Below the pieces are notes generated by a model, which ran no database searches, was not told where the DNA came from, and saw only the letters and a program-made list of their open reading frames with translations. The translations under genes were made by a program, and so were the position numbers. This document shows, in pieces, positions 46,006-55,298 of a stretch of 64,000 nt of DNA; within the stretch, counting starts at the first letter, position 1, and each line of letters begins with the position of its first letter. Source of the stretch: Dyella jiangningensis (lineage in GTDB: Bacteria > Pseudomonadota > Gammaproteobacteria > Xanthomonadales > Rhodanobacteraceae); NCBI GenBank assembly GCA_000632805.1, contig CP007444.1, forward strand, positions 4,204,772 through 4,268,771. The letters are read 5' to 3'.

Positions 46006-47289
46006 TCAACCGCGATGAAGCGCGCGATGCGCGATATCGCGCCGGCAGAAGGCACCTTCGTAATGGATCTTGCCGACCGCCGCATAGGCATGCTCGCGCG
46101 CCGCGGTGATGTCCTTGCCGAGCGCGCATACGGTCAGCACGCGCCCACCGGCGGTCACGACGTCACCCTTGGCATCGAGCTGCGTACCGGCATGGAACAC
46201 CTTCACGTCGGCGCCGAAATCGCTGTCCAGGCCGGTGATGACATCGCCGTTGCGCACCTTGCCCGGGTATCCGCCTGCCGCCATCACCACGCCCAGCGAC
46301 GGACGCGGATCCCATTGCGCGTGGGTGTGGTGCAGTTCGCCATCGAGCGCAGCTTCGATCAGTTCGACCAGGTCGGACTTCAGGCGCAGCATGATCGGCT
46401 GCGTTTCCGGGTCACCGAAGCGCACGTTGAATTCGATGACCTTCGGCGCGCCGCTCTTGTCGATCATCAGGCCGGCATAAAGGAAACCGATGAACGGCGC
46501 GCCTTCCATCGCCATGCCGTGCAGCGTGGGCTCGATCACTTCCTTGAGGATGCGCTTCTCCACGTCGGGCGTGACCACCGGCGCCGGCGAATAGGCGCCC
46601 ATGCCGCCGGTGTTCGGGCCGAGGTCGCCCTCGTCGCGGCGCTTGTGATCCTGACTGCTGGCCATCGGCAGCGCGTGCTGGCCATCGCTCATCACGATGT
46701 AGCTGGCTTCCTCGCCATCGAGGAATTCCTCGATCACCACGCGCGCGGACGCATCGCCGAACTGGTGCGCACCCAGCATGTCGTGCAGCGCCTGCTCCGC
46801 ATCGGCCTGGGTAAGCGCCACCACCACGCCCTTGCCCGCGGCAAGGCCGTCGGCCTTGATGACGATCGGCGCGCCGTGCTGGCGCACATAGGCCAGCGCC
46901 GGATGGAGCTCGGTGAACACCGCGTAGCGAGCGGTGGGGATGTTGTGGCGCTGCAGGAAGTCCTTGGCGAACGCCTTGGAACCTTCCAGCTGCGCCGCGA
47001 CCGCGCGCGGACCAAAGCAGCGCAGGCCCGCAGCGCGAAACTTGTCGACCAGGCCCGCCACCAGCGGCACTTCGGGACCCACCACGGTCAGCTCGACCTT
47101 CTCGGCCTTCGCCAGCTTGAGCAGGCCATCGATGTCGGTGACCGCCACGTTCGCGTTGCGCAGCCCCTTCTCACGCGCCGTACCGGCATTGCCCGGCGCA
47201 ACGATCACCTCGCTCACCCGCGGCGACTGCTTGAGCTTCCACGCCAGCGCATGCTCGCGCCCACCGCTGCCGATAACCAGGACTTTCAT
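46006..47289 (-). CDS. purD: Phosphoribosylamine-glycine ligase
   Basis: 427 residues; ATG at 47289 has GGAG upstream and gives the canonical N-terminus MKVLVIGSGGREHALAWKL. It makes glycinamide ribonucleotide, the second step of purine synthesis. ATP-grasp features: FGPRAVAAQLEGSKAFAKDF, PIVIKADGLAAGKGVVVA, GEEASYIVMSDG, GPNTGGMGAYSPAPV and FNVRFGDPETQPIML. It stands alone; in many relatives purH lies next to it, but that gene is not on the adjacent DNA here. Confidence 0.97.
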   Translation of the reverse strand: MKVLVIGSGGREHALAWKLKQSPRVSEVIVAPGNAGTAREKGLRNANVAVTDIDGLLKLAKAEKVELTVVGPEVPLVAGLVDKFRAAGLRCFGPRAVAAQLEGSKAFAKDFLQRHNIPTARYAVFTELHPALAYVRQHGAPIVIKADGLAAGKGVVVALTQADAEQALHDMLGAHQFGDASARVVIEEFLDGEEASYIVMSDGQHALPMASSQDHKRRDEGDLGPNTGGMGAYSPAPVVTPDVEKRILKEVIEPTLHGMAMEGAPFIGFLYAGLMIDKSGAPKVIEFNVRFGDPETQPIMLRLKSDLVELIEAALDGELHHTHAQWDPRPSLGVVMAAGGYPGKVRNGDVITGLDSDFGADVKVFHAGTQLDAKGDVVTAGGRVLTVCALGKDITAAREHAYAAVGKIHYEGAFCRRDIAHRALHRG

Positions 47290-47903
47290 GGGGACTCCAA
47301 CTGCGAAAGAAGGCGCCACGGGCGGCGCAGCCCGTCATTGTAGTGGCTGGGGTGGATTTGCGCAGCGCAGCAAGGTGGCGCCGGGGGAGTAGCGGTCAGG
47401 TGAGCTGATTTGTCGGTCGTCAGCCTTGATCGCGGACTGGGTGCGCTCCTACAAAGATAAGTGGCTCGATCGCGAGCACCCGCCCCTCACCACCGTAAAG
47501 GTGGCAATGCCCCAGCCCTCTACCCGGAGGGGAGAGGGAGAAGGCGCGGTGCCCATGGATTCCCTCGCAAGGCAAGGAGTTGCCTTAAGTCCTCTTCGCA
47601 TCGGCGCGTTGCGGTGTAGCGGCTTCGTTCGAGGTGGTAACGAGCGCATCCCGGCTGGCCTCGGTCAACCGACGCATCTATCTCTCATATCGCTACGAGC
47701 CTTGGCTCTAAAGGCCATTTTCTTCGGGTTACTTTTTGACGCGAAGCTAATCCCGTGGGACTTTGACTCCGGGCTGGCGCCCTCCGCCCTTCCTCGCTCC
47801 TCAAAGCCGGCGCCATCCCTGGCGCCTCCCCGCGTACGGGCCGGCTTCGCCGTTCGCACGCCAAGAGCGCGTGCGTGGGCCAGCAAAAGAAAAGTGACTC
47901 GAG

Positions 47904-48007
47904 CGTCCCTCGGGAGTAGCTTCGCGTCGTCCCACAGGGACTAGCTTCGCGTCGTCGGTAGACGATCGAAACGCCCGCTGCGTCCCACAGGGACTTCCTT
48001 CGGTCGT
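47904..48007. repeat. Three copies of a 27-28 bp direct repeat
   Basis: Units begin CGTCCCACAGGGACTAGCTT and end CGCGTCGT: 47904-47930 (variant CCTCGGGAG), 47928-47955, and 47981-48007 (variant CTTCCTTCGGTCGT). The first two share their ends and form a true tandem; the third follows after 25 bp. No function is evident. Confidence 0.65.
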
Positions 48008-48131
48008 AAGCGGCCCGTTGGCGAGAGCGCCACCCGAAGACCGATAGAATTAGATGACCAGCCTACGGCTGTTGAGGAACGCCTCCGCCCTCCATCGGAG
48101 TGACGAGAAGTGAAGACCGGCGCGAAAGGCT

Positions 48132-48156
48132 GTCGCGCACAGGGTGCGCTCCCACA
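48132..48156. repeat. Single REP-like unit, exact
   Basis: GTCGCGCACAGGGTGCGCTC(CCACA), identical in all 25 positions to the reverse complement of the unit at 38735-38759 about 9.4 kb away. Confidence 0.8.
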
Positions 48157-48203
48157 AGGAGGGCGAGGGTTAGTGGAGTCCCTCGTGAGTAACGCGAAAA
48201 AAC

Positions 48204-49571
48204 CTACAGCAACGCCAACAACGCCGCCCTGGGCAATTTCCCCGTCTCATTCCGCGGCAACCCATCCACCAACTTCAGCGGTCGCGGCAAAAACACCGGA
48301 TCCACCGCCTGGCGCAGCCCATCGAGAATGGCCTGCTCGTGCATGCCCGGCGCCACCGCCAGGGCCGCAATGCGCTGCACGCCCAGGGCGTCGCTATCGA
48401 GCTGGAACACCACGCCGTCCTTCACGCCAGGAATCGACAGCAAACGGCGCGTGAGGTCGCCGAGCGAGGCGCGCTTGCCGGCGATCTCCAGCAGATCGGC
48501 GTGGCGACCTCGCAGGCGGAAGCGGCGGCCGCCGTCATGCAGGGTGACGATGTCGGCCAGCGTCATCGGCTCGTCCAACTGCGGCGCGCGCACCTGGGTG
48601 CCGTCGGGTTGCGGGTGCAGCTGCACGCCGTCGAACAAGGTCCACGGTTCGTCGTCCGCGGCACGGCGGCTGGCGAACACGCACGTCTCGGTGGAACCGA
48701 ACACTTCCAGCAGCGGCGCGCCATAGCGTTGCTCGGCGACCTGCGCCAGCTCCACCGGCATCGGCGCCGTGGCGGACACCACGGCGGCGATCGAAGGCAG
48801 CGTCACGCCCGATTCGATCAGCGCGCGCAGATGCACCGGGGTGGTTACGAGCACGCGCGGCTCCGGAACTTCCGCCAGCGCGGCGGCGACGTCGGCCGGA
48901 AAAAGCGGCCGCCCCGCATGCACGCTGACATCGTCCAGCAACGGCAACAGCACCGACATCTCCATGCCGTACATGTGCTGTGGCGGCACGGTCGCCACCA
49001 CGTGGAAACCCTTGCCCACGGCCGCATGCAACATGCGCAGGTTGCCGGCGGTGCTGGCGTGGAAGCTGGCCCAGGTCTTGGCGTTGCCCTTGGGCACGCC
49101 GGTGGAACCGGAGGTGTAGCCGATCGCCACCACCAGGTCGGCCGGCAGGGCGAGCCAGGCGCAACCGTCATCGGTTTCAGGCGTGACCGACAGCGCCGGA
49201 AGATGGCGGTAGTGCGGCGGCGGGTTGTCCAGCGCCAGCTCGCCCACGGCGTAGCAACCGGGGTGGGCCGCCATCACCTCGGCCACCGCCTGCGGCGCGC
49301 GAGAGGAGGGCAGCAGGTTGGCCTGGCCGCGCAGCGCGATGGCGCAGAAGGCGACCAGGAAGGCGTATCGGTCTTCGCAGAGATTCACCGCCGTGGCGGC
49401 GGGCGGCAGCTGGGCGGCGACGGCCTGCACGTGGGTCATGAATTGGGCGGCGCTGACTGCCTTGCCCTGGCGCCAGGCCACCGGGCGCTCCGGCCGGTCA
49501 GCGATCAGCAAGGGCAGGCCATGGGCCGCCTGATCCCGCTGGAAGCTTTCGAAAACGATGGCCAAGCTCAT
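48204..49571 (-). CDS. AMP-dependent acyl/aryl ligase (stand-alone adenylation enzyme)
   Basis: 455 residues from ATG 49571. The start is not certain: GGGAG directly abuts the ATG. ANL-superfamily motifs are in order: IGYTSGSTGVPKGNAKTW (A3, phosphate loop), VFGSTETCVFASRR (A5), RHADLLEIAGKRASLGDL (A8) and LPRNETGKLPRAALLAL (A10 with the catalytic Lys). It activates a carboxylic acid as adenylate and passes it to CoA or a carrier protein. At about 455 residues it is shorter than fatty acyl-CoA synthetases and resembles the ligases of aryl-polyene/xanthomonadin pathways, but no ketosynthase, dehydratase or carrier protein gene is nearby. Substrate unknown. Confidence 0.82.
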   Translation of the reverse strand: MSLAIVFESFQRDQAAHGLPLLIADRPERPVAWRQGKAVSAAQFMTHVQAVAAQLPPAATAVNLCEDRYAFLVAFCAIALRGQANLLPSSRAPQAVAEVMAAHPGCYAVGELALDNPPPHYRHLPALSVTPETDDGCAWLALPADLVVAIGYTSGSTGVPKGNAKTWASFHASTAGNLRMLHAAVGKGFHVVATVPPQHMYGMEMSVLLPLLDDVSVHAGRPLFPADVAAALAEVPEPRVLVTTPVHLRALIESGVTLPSIAAVVSATAPMPVELAQVAEQRYGAPLLEVFGSTETCVFASRRAADDEPWTLFDGVQLHPQPDGTQVRAPQLDEPMTLADIVTLHDGGRRFRLRGRHADLLEIAGKRASLGDLTRRLLSIPGVKDGVVFQLDSDALGVQRIAALAVAPGMHEQAILDGLRQAVDPVFLPRPLKLVDGLPRNETGKLPRAALLALL

Positions 49572-49754
49572 CTCCCAAACACTGCCATGACACCGGCCAG
49601 CCGGCTCGCGCTGGCCGCCGTGCAATCGGTAAACACCCGAGAGCCCACGAGGTCCCCATCCTCAGGGCAGCCACTGAATCCGCCTTTACCGGCGTCCTGT
49701 GGCGTGCGGAGGTCGTTCATGATCCGCAAGATCTGGCGAACCGAACAACCTCAA

Positions 49755-50327
49755 TCAGGATCGGATGATAGCGCCTGAAATGGCGTCGCGGATGACCGTA
49801 GGCTTTTGCTGATCTCCCAAGGGGGCATCCAGCAGCCCCTCAAGCCGGTCGCCGAAGTACGCCTCGACCGTGGCCGCGCTGCGGGCCGGGGGTTCACCGT
49901 GGGGGTTGGCGCTGGTGGACACCAGCGCGCCGCCGAACGCCCGGCACAGTGCTGCGGCGGGCGCATGCGCGGTCACGCGCAGGGCGATGCCGGCATGGGC
50001 GCCGGCGACCCAGTCGGGCACGGCCGCCGAACGGGGGAAGATCCAGGTATGGGGACCGGGCCAGCTGGCTTGCACCTGGGCAAGCACGCCGGGCGGTACG
50101 GCCGCCAAGTCGATGTAGCGCTCGATCTGGGCGAAATCCGCAGCGATCAGCAGCACTCCCTGCGTGGCCGGGCGTTGCTTGAGTTCGAAGATGCGTGCGA
50201 AGGCGGTGCGGTCATGTGGATCGCAGCCAAGGCCGAAGACGGCCTCGGTGGGATAGGCGATCACGCCGCCGCGGCGCAGCAGCGCGGCGGCGGCATCAAG
50301 CTCGTCGAGGGTGAAGCGGACCGCCAC
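49755..50327 (-). CDS. tsaC: Threonylcarbamoyl-AMP synthase
   Basis: 190 residues starting at GTG 50327, directly abutting the topA stop (TGA-GTG), so translation is coupled. It makes threonylcarbamoyl-AMP from threonine, bicarbonate and ATP for the t6A modification of tRNAs reading ANN codons. YrdC-fold marks: GGVIAYPTEAVFGLGCDP, FELKQRPATQGVLLIA, WPGPHTWIFPRS and ALVSTSANPHGEPPA. The short single-domain form is TsaC rather than the longer Sua5. Confidence 0.95.
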   Translation of the reverse strand: MAVRFTLDELDAAAALLRRGGVIAYPTEAVFGLGCDPHDRTAFARIFELKQRPATQGVLLIAADFAQIERYIDLAAVPPGVLAQVQASWPGPHTWIFPRSAAVPDWVAGAHAGIALRVTAHAPAAALCRAFGGALVSTSANPHGEPPARSAATVEAYFGDRLEGLLDAPLGDQQKPTVIRDAISGAIIRS

Positions 50328-52847
50328 TCAGGCGGTCGTCTTCTTGCTGGCCGCCTTCTTGGCGGCGGCCTTCTTCGCCGGGGTTTTCTTGGCGGCTGTC
50401 TTTTTGGCAGCCGTCTTCTTCGTCGCTGCGGCCTTCTTGGTCGCGGTCTTCTTGACGGTCGCCGTCTTGGCCGGGGCCTTCTTCGCCGCCGGCTTCTTCT
50501 CCGCAGCGGCCTTCTTGGCCGCAGCCTTCTTGAACGCGCCGCGACCCTTCTTGACCGGCGCGGCCGCGAGCAGCTCGATGCACTGGGCCTCGGTCAGCTC
50601 CTTCGGCTCCTGGTCCTTCGGGATGCGCGCGTTCTTTTCGCCGTCGGTGATGTACGGGCCGAAGCGGCCGTTGAGCACCTGCACGCCGTTGCCGAAGTCC
50701 TTGATGATGCGGTTGGCGATCATCTCCAGCTTTTCCTGCACGATCTGCAGGGCGCGCGGCAACTCGATGGTGTACGGATCGTCCTCGGCCTTCAGCGAGG
50801 CATACGTGCTGCCCTGCTTCACGAACGGACCGAAGCGGCCCACGCCCACGCTCACCTCGTCACCGTTCTCGGCCTGGCCGAGCTTGCGCGGCAGCTTGAA
50901 CAGCTCCAGCGCCTCTTCCAGCGTGATGGTGTGCATGCTGGTGCCCGGACGCAGGCTGGCGAACTGCAGCTTCTCGTCCGTGTCCTTGTCGCCGATCTGC
51001 GCATACGGTCCGTAGCGACCCAGGCGCACCGACACCGGCTTGCCGCTCTTTGGATCGGTGCCCAATTCGCGCGCACCGGTGGCTTCGCTGCGGTCGACCG
51101 TCTCGGTCTTTTCTTCCACCTGCTGCTTGAACGGCTGCCAGAAGCGCTCCATCAGCGGCACCCACGCCTCTTCGCCACGGCTCACCGCATCGAGTTCGTC
51201 CTCGAGCTTGGCGGTGAAGTCGTAGTCGACGTATCGCGCGAAATGCGAGGTGAGGAACTTGCTCACCGCACGGCCCACGTCGGTCGGCTTGAAACGGCGG
51301 CTGTCGAGGAAGACGTATTCGCGGTTAAGCAGCACCTGGATGATGCTGGCGTAGGTGGACGGGCGGCCGATGCCGTATTCCTCCAGGGTCTTCACCAGGC
51401 TCGCTTCCGAATAGCGCGGCGGCGGCTCGGTGAAGTGCTGGTCGGCCACGATGTCGTGCAGCGCGACCTGCTCGCCCACGGCGAGCTTGGGCAGGCGACG
51501 GCCTTCATCGTCATCGTCCGCGCTCTTCTGGTCGCGGCCTTCCTCGTACACGGCGAGGAAGCCCGGATCGACCACGGTGGTGCCGGTCGAGCGGAATGAG
51601 GCGTCGCCACCGACGACATGCTTGAGATCGAAATCCACCGACACGGTGTTGAGCGTGGCGTGGATCATCTGGCAGGCGACCGTGCGCTTCCAGATCAGCT
51701 CATACAGCTTGCGCTGCTCGTCGTTGAGGAACGAAGCCACTTCGCGCGGCGTGCGCATGGCCGAGGTCGGACGGATCGCTTCGTGCGCTTCCTGCGCGTT
51801 CTTGGACTTGGCCTTGTAGGCCTGCGGATGATCCGGCAGCGCCTTGCGACCGAAGTCGCGCGCGATCAGTTCGCGCAGTTCGCCCAGCGCATCCTCGGAC
51901 AAGGCCACCGAGTCGGTACGCATGTAGGTGATCAGGCCGACGTTGCCCTCGGTGCCGAGCGACACGCCTTCGTACAGGCCCTGGGCCACCTTCATGGTGC
52001 GGCTGGTCGAGAAGCCGAGCTTGCGGGCGGCTTCCTGCTGCAACGTGGACGTGGTGAACGGCGGCGCCGGGCGGCGCTTGCGTTCCTTGCTGCCCACTTC
52101 GCTGACGGTGAGGCGCCCGTGCGCGGCTTCCTTCAGCGCCGCACGCGCGGCCATCGCGTCGTGTTCGTTGGTGAGGTCGAACTGCTCGAACTTCTTGCCG
52201 TTGAGCTTGGTGAGGCGCGCCGTGAAGTCGCCTTCCGCATGACGCAGCGCGGCCTCGACGGTCCAGTATTCGCGCGCCTTGAACGCTTCGATCTCTTCCT
52301 CGCGCTCCACGATCATGCGCAGCGCCGGCGACTGCACGCGGCCGGCGGAAAGGCCGCGCTGCACCTTGCGCCACAGCACCGGCGAGAGGTTGAAGCCCAC
52401 GAGGTAATCCAGCGCGCGACGTGCCTGCTGCGCATCGACCATGTCCAGCGACAGCTGGCGCGGCGCGGCCACGGCGGCCTTGATCGCCTTGGGCGTGATC
52501 TCGGAAAACACCACGCGATGGAGCTGCTTGCCCTTGGTCAGGCCGCGCTCCTTCAAAATCTCGCTGATGTGCCAGGAGATGGCTTCACCTTCGCGATCCA
52601 AGTCGGTCGCGAGATAGATGTCGTCGGCCACCTTGGCCGCCTTGGCGATGGCATCGACGTGCTTCTCGTTGCGGTCGATCACCTCGTAGGCCATGGCGAA
52701 GCCGTGGTCGGGATCGACGGCCCCTTCCTTCGGCTTGAGGTCACGCACGTGACCATAGGAGGCCAGGACCTGGAAGTCCTTGCCGAGGTATTTGTTGATC
52801 GTCTTGGCCTTGGCCGGCGACTCGACGATGAGCAGGTTTTTTGCCAT
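50328..52847 (-). CDS. topA: DNA topoisomerase I
   Basis: 839 residues. Type IA enzyme that relaxes negative supercoils. TOPRIM domain at the N-terminus (LLIVESPAKAKTINKYLG; ATDLDREGEAISWH), catalytic Tyr in VGLITYMRTDSVALS, and RPTSAMRTP in the gate region. Instead of the E. coli zinc fingers, the C-terminus carries three short repeats (RYGPYAQIGDK, RFGPFVKQGS, RFGPYITDGEK), then about 65 residues of Lys/Ala/Pro repeats (KKAAAKK, PAKKAP) as in histone-H1-like tails, likely for DNA binding. It is immediately upstream of tsaC and about 120 bp from dprA. Confidence 0.97.
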   Translation of the reverse strand: MAKNLLIVESPAKAKTINKYLGKDFQVLASYGHVRDLKPKEGAVDPDHGFAMAYEVIDRNEKHVDAIAKAAKVADDIYLATDLDREGEAISWHISEILKERGLTKGKQLHRVVFSEITPKAIKAAVAAPRQLSLDMVDAQQARRALDYLVGFNLSPVLWRKVQRGLSAGRVQSPALRMIVEREEEIEAFKAREYWTVEAALRHAEGDFTARLTKLNGKKFEQFDLTNEHDAMAARAALKEAAHGRLTVSEVGSKERKRRPAPPFTTSTLQQEAARKLGFSTSRTMKVAQGLYEGVSLGTEGNVGLITYMRTDSVALSEDALGELRELIARDFGRKALPDHPQAYKAKSKNAQEAHEAIRPTSAMRTPREVASFLNDEQRKLYELIWKRTVACQMIHATLNTVSVDFDLKHVVGGDASFRSTGTTVVDPGFLAVYEEGRDQKSADDDDEGRRLPKLAVGEQVALHDIVADQHFTEPPPRYSEASLVKTLEEYGIGRPSTYASIIQVLLNREYVFLDSRRFKPTDVGRAVSKFLTSHFARYVDYDFTAKLEDELDAVSRGEEAWVPLMERFWQPFKQQVEEKTETVDRSEATGARELGTDPKSGKPVSVRLGRYGPYAQIGDKDTDEKLQFASLRPGTSMHTITLEEALELFKLPRKLGQAENGDEVSVGVGRFGPFVKQGSTYASLKAEDDPYTIELPRALQIVQEKLEMIANRIIKDFGNGVQVLNGRFGPYITDGEKNARIPKDQEPKELTEAQCIELLAAAPVKKGRGAFKKAAAKKAAAEKKPAAKKAPAKTATVKKTATKKAAATKKTAAKKTAAKKTPAKKAAAKKAASKKTTA

Positions 52848-52970
52848 GAAACTCGGTATCCGCCATCAATGGCCGCCCATCCGGGGCCGGCTTCTATATT
52901 TAGTTAAAGGCATGCCGACTCAACCTCGTCAAGCTCGGCCATGTGAAAACGAGTGGCGGTACGGGTTTGG

Positions 52971-54089
52971 CTAGCCCGGCAAACGCTGGTAGCGATTGCC
53001 GGGCAGGGCTTCGACCTTGCCGTCCAGTTCCAGCAACAACAGCGTAGTCGTCAGGCTTGCGACAGCTTGAGCCGTGCAGTCGGCCAATTCGTCGAGCGCC
53101 ATGGGGCCATGCCCAAGCGCGTCCAGCACGATCTGGCCGGCCGCGTCCGTCGGCGTAACGAGCTCGGGAACGACAGGGTCATCGAGTCGACTGGCCAGTT
53201 CCCGGCCCAACGCCACCGCGGCCGGCGCCAGTGTTTCCACGATTTCGCCAGCCGTCTCAACCAGCCGTGCGCCATCGCGGATCAACTGATGGCAGCCGCG
53301 AGCGAGCGGATTATGAATGGAACCGGGGAGTGCGAATACCTCCCGGCCCTGTTCGGCCGCCAGGCGGGCGGTAATCAGCGACCCGGAGGGCAGGCCGGCC
53401 TCCACCACAAGCGTGCCCAGCGCGAGGCCTGCCAACAGCCGATTGCGGCGTGGGAAGTGGTCGGCCCGGGCTGAGGTGCCCGGCGGAAACTCGCTGACCA
53501 GTACGCCTTGCGTCGCGATACGGTGGGCCAGCCGATGATGCTTGCGGGGGTAAACGCGATCCGGCCCCGTGCCAATCACCGCCACCGTGGGCAATCCGGC
53601 ATCCAGTGCCGCCTCGTGCGCAGCGCCATCGATGCCGTCGGCCATCCCGCTGGTGATCGTGAAGCCGGCCCTTCCCAGCGCCTGGGCGAAGGCCCGGGCG
53701 TGCGTGCGGCCGCTCAGGCTGGCGGCGCGTGCACCGACGATGGCCACCTGCGGATGCAGTAGCAGCTCGGCCTTGCCCGCCACGAAGAGGGCAGCCGGCG
53801 GTTGCGCGATGGTGTCCAGCATCGGCGGAAAGTCTTCGTCGGTGCAGCACAGCAGGCGGTGGCCGGGCTTGGACAGCCAGGCAAGGTCCGCGCCGAGGCG
53901 AGCTTCATTGGGACGCGTGAGCCAGTCTCGGGCGGCCTCGGACAGCGATGGGGCTTGCTCGCGCAAGGTCCGCCATGCCGCCTGGACGTCACCTGCCGCG
54001 GCATCCAGGCGTTCACGGAGCCCGGCTGGCCCGAGGCCGGGCGTGCGCAGCAGGATCAGCCAGGCGCGTTGAAGGTCGGTATCGATCAT
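52971..54089 (-). CDS. dprA: DNA-processing protein DprA
   Basis: 372 residues from ATG 54089. Loads RecA on incoming single-stranded DNA during natural transformation. The Rossmann core contains VAIVGARAASLSGRTHARAF, ITSGMADGIDGAAHEAAL, FPRRNRLLAGLALGTLVVEA and FALPGSIHNPLARGCHQL; a SAM-like N-terminus and a winged-helix-like C-terminal DprA_WH region (GHGPMALDELADCTAQAV) complete it. It is separated from the LysM gene by a terminator, so it has its own promoter. Confidence 0.95.
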   Translation of the reverse strand: MIDTDLQRAWLILLRTPGLGPAGLRERLDAAAGDVQAAWRTLREQAPSLSEAARDWLTRPNEARLGADLAWLSKPGHRLLCCTDEDFPPMLDTIAQPPAALFVAGKAELLLHPQVAIVGARAASLSGRTHARAFAQALGRAGFTITSGMADGIDGAAHEAALDAGLPTVAVIGTGPDRVYPRKHHRLAHRIATQGVLVSEFPPGTSARADHFPRRNRLLAGLALGTLVVEAGLPSGSLITARLAAEQGREVFALPGSIHNPLARGCHQLIRDGARLVETAGEIVETLAPAAVALGRELASRLDDPVVPELVTPTDAAGQIVLDALGHGPMALDELADCTAQAVASLTTTLLLLELDGKVEALPGNRYQRLPG

Positions 54090-54112
54090 GGCCGCCAAGC
54101 CTAGGGGTGGCC

Positions 54113-54147
54113 ACAAAAAGAAACGGCGCGGTGATCACCGCGCCGTT
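54113..54147 (-). terminator. Intrinsic terminator after the LysM gene
   Basis: AACGGCGCGGTGATCACCGC and the rest of this 26-bp palindrome (54122-54147) form the stem; on the leftward strand TTTCTTTTTGTGG follows. It ends the LysM transcript 24 bp after its stop and isolates dprA. Confidence 0.92.
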
Positions 54148-54170
54148 CTGTCATCCCTTGCCGCGAAGGC

Positions 54171-55298
54171 TTATTCGGGCAGTTCGAGCTTGTCGTGCTT
54201 ATGCACCGGACGCAGGCCGTCCATGATCAGGCCGTAGCTCACGCGATCGAAGGTGCGGAACACCATCACGTGGCCCACGAACTCCTGCGGCAGCGTCACG
54301 CTGTGCCCGGTGCCGCGGTTCCAGCTGTTGCTGGCCACGTCGTCGGGGATGGTTTCGCCCGGCTGGTAGATCGAATAGGTCTGGCCGTTTTCCACGCCGT
54401 CCTGCGAGCCGATGTTCAGCGCCACCACCTGACGCGGACCGACCGCGTCGTGGGCGTCGGCGAAGGCGATGACACGCGCGTTGCCCGGCAGCGACTTCGG
54501 CGCATGCGGGTAGTAGTACGGGTCATACGGCTTGTCGTCGATCGGCAGGATACGATCGCCCTTGCGGATCTCCAGCGTGGAGTCGAGCAGCAGCAGGGTG
54601 GTCGGATCGCCGGTGCGCAGCACTTCGGCGGTGCCGATCACGCTGACTTCGGTGCCGATGTCCTCGCCCTTGCCGTAGTAGCCGTCGTTGCGCGTGTCTT
54701 CGTACCAGGGCGTGCGTACGGTGGACACGTCGCTGTCCAGCGGATGCGCCAGCAGGTCGCCGCCGTTGTCGCGGCCCTTGCTGCCGTTGTAATTGCGGAA
54801 GGTCTGCGACGGGCGAACGATGGCGACGCGCTGGCCCGGTTCGGCCTGCAGGTTGCGCACGTAGACATTGCGGCCCACGGTGCCGCGCAGGTCGGCCTCT
54901 TCAAAGCCCACCACGTACGGGAGCGACTTCACCTGGTTGCTGTCGAGCACGCGCATTTCCTTGAGGAACATGCGCAGGTCGGACAGCGGAATGGCAGGAA
55001 TCGGCTCGCCTTCGGTACGGACGCGCGGCTGCAGGCCGACGCGTGGACCGTTGATGAAGGAGAGATTGAGCACGTCGCCCGGATAAATCAGGTGCGGGTT
55101 CTGCACCTGCGGGTTGGCCTGCCAGATCTCGGGCCATAGCCACGGCTTGGACAGGAAGCGTGCAGAGATCGCCCAGAGCGTGTCGCCCTTGTGCACCGTA
55201 TAGGTATCGGGGTGATCGGCGCGCAATTGCGCACCCGCAGCGTAAACAGCCACTGTGACCAGCATGCCGGCCAGCAGCCCAATGGACTTTCTGATCAT
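54171..55298 (-). CDS. LysM-domain cell-wall-binding protein
   Basis: 375 residues. A signal peptide or membrane anchor (IGLLAGMLVTVAVYAAGAQ) is followed by one LysM domain (about residues 33-82, starting TYTVHKGDTLWAISARFLSK and with LIYPGDVLNLSF) that binds peptidoglycan. The remaining 290 residues are a beta-rich domain of unknown function with PGNARVIAFADAHDAVGPRQ and GHVMVFRTFDRVSYGLIM. The gene lies divergently from def, the conserved position for this protein in many proteobacteria next to dprA. Function is probably in envelope maintenance; no enzyme motif is visible. Confidence 0.9.
   Translation of the reverse strand: MIRKSIGLLAGMLVTVAVYAAGAQLRADHPDTYTVHKGDTLWAISARFLSKPWLWPEIWQANPQVQNPHLIYPGDVLNLSFINGPRVGLQPRVRTEGEPIPAIPLSDLRMFLKEMRVLDSNQVKSLPYVVGFEEADLRGTVGRNVYVRNLQAEPGQRVAIVRPSQTFRNYNGSKGRDNGGDLLAHPLDSDVSTVRTPWYEDTRNDGYYGKGEDIGTEVSVIGTAEVLRTGDPTTLLLLDSTLEIRKGDRILPIDDKPYDPYYYPHAPKSLPGNARVIAFADAHDAVGPRQVVALNIGSQDGVENGQTYSIYQPGETIPDDVASNSWNRGTGHSVTLPQEFVGHVMVFRTFDRVSYGLIMDGLRPVHKHDKLELPE

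Larger units (their letters stand above)
47290..48203. other. Gene-free, repeat-rich interval of about 0.9 kb
   Basis: No credible gene between purD and the ligase gene. Contents include a decayed REP-like copy (47430-47454), a CTCTACCCGGAGGGGAGAG inverted repeat near 47519-47537, a GC-rich tract with CTTTGACTCCGGGCTGGCGC, a stretch ending AGCAAAAGAAAAGTGACTC, three copies of a 27-28 bp repeat (47904-48007), and an exact REP-like unit (48132-48156). Open frames here have repeat-like, low-complexity composition. This kind of mosaic is common in intergenic DNA of xanthomonads. Confidence 0.6.

Noticed and set aside
47426..47944. Open frame of 172 codons in the purD-ligase gap
   Set aside because: Low-complexity, repeat-derived composition, no ribosome site and no recognisable domain; it spans elements that look like intergenic mosaic DNA.
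47904..48007. Possible short CRISPR-like array
   Set aside because: Three imperfect copies, the first two overlapping at their ends, no regular spacer and no cas genes.
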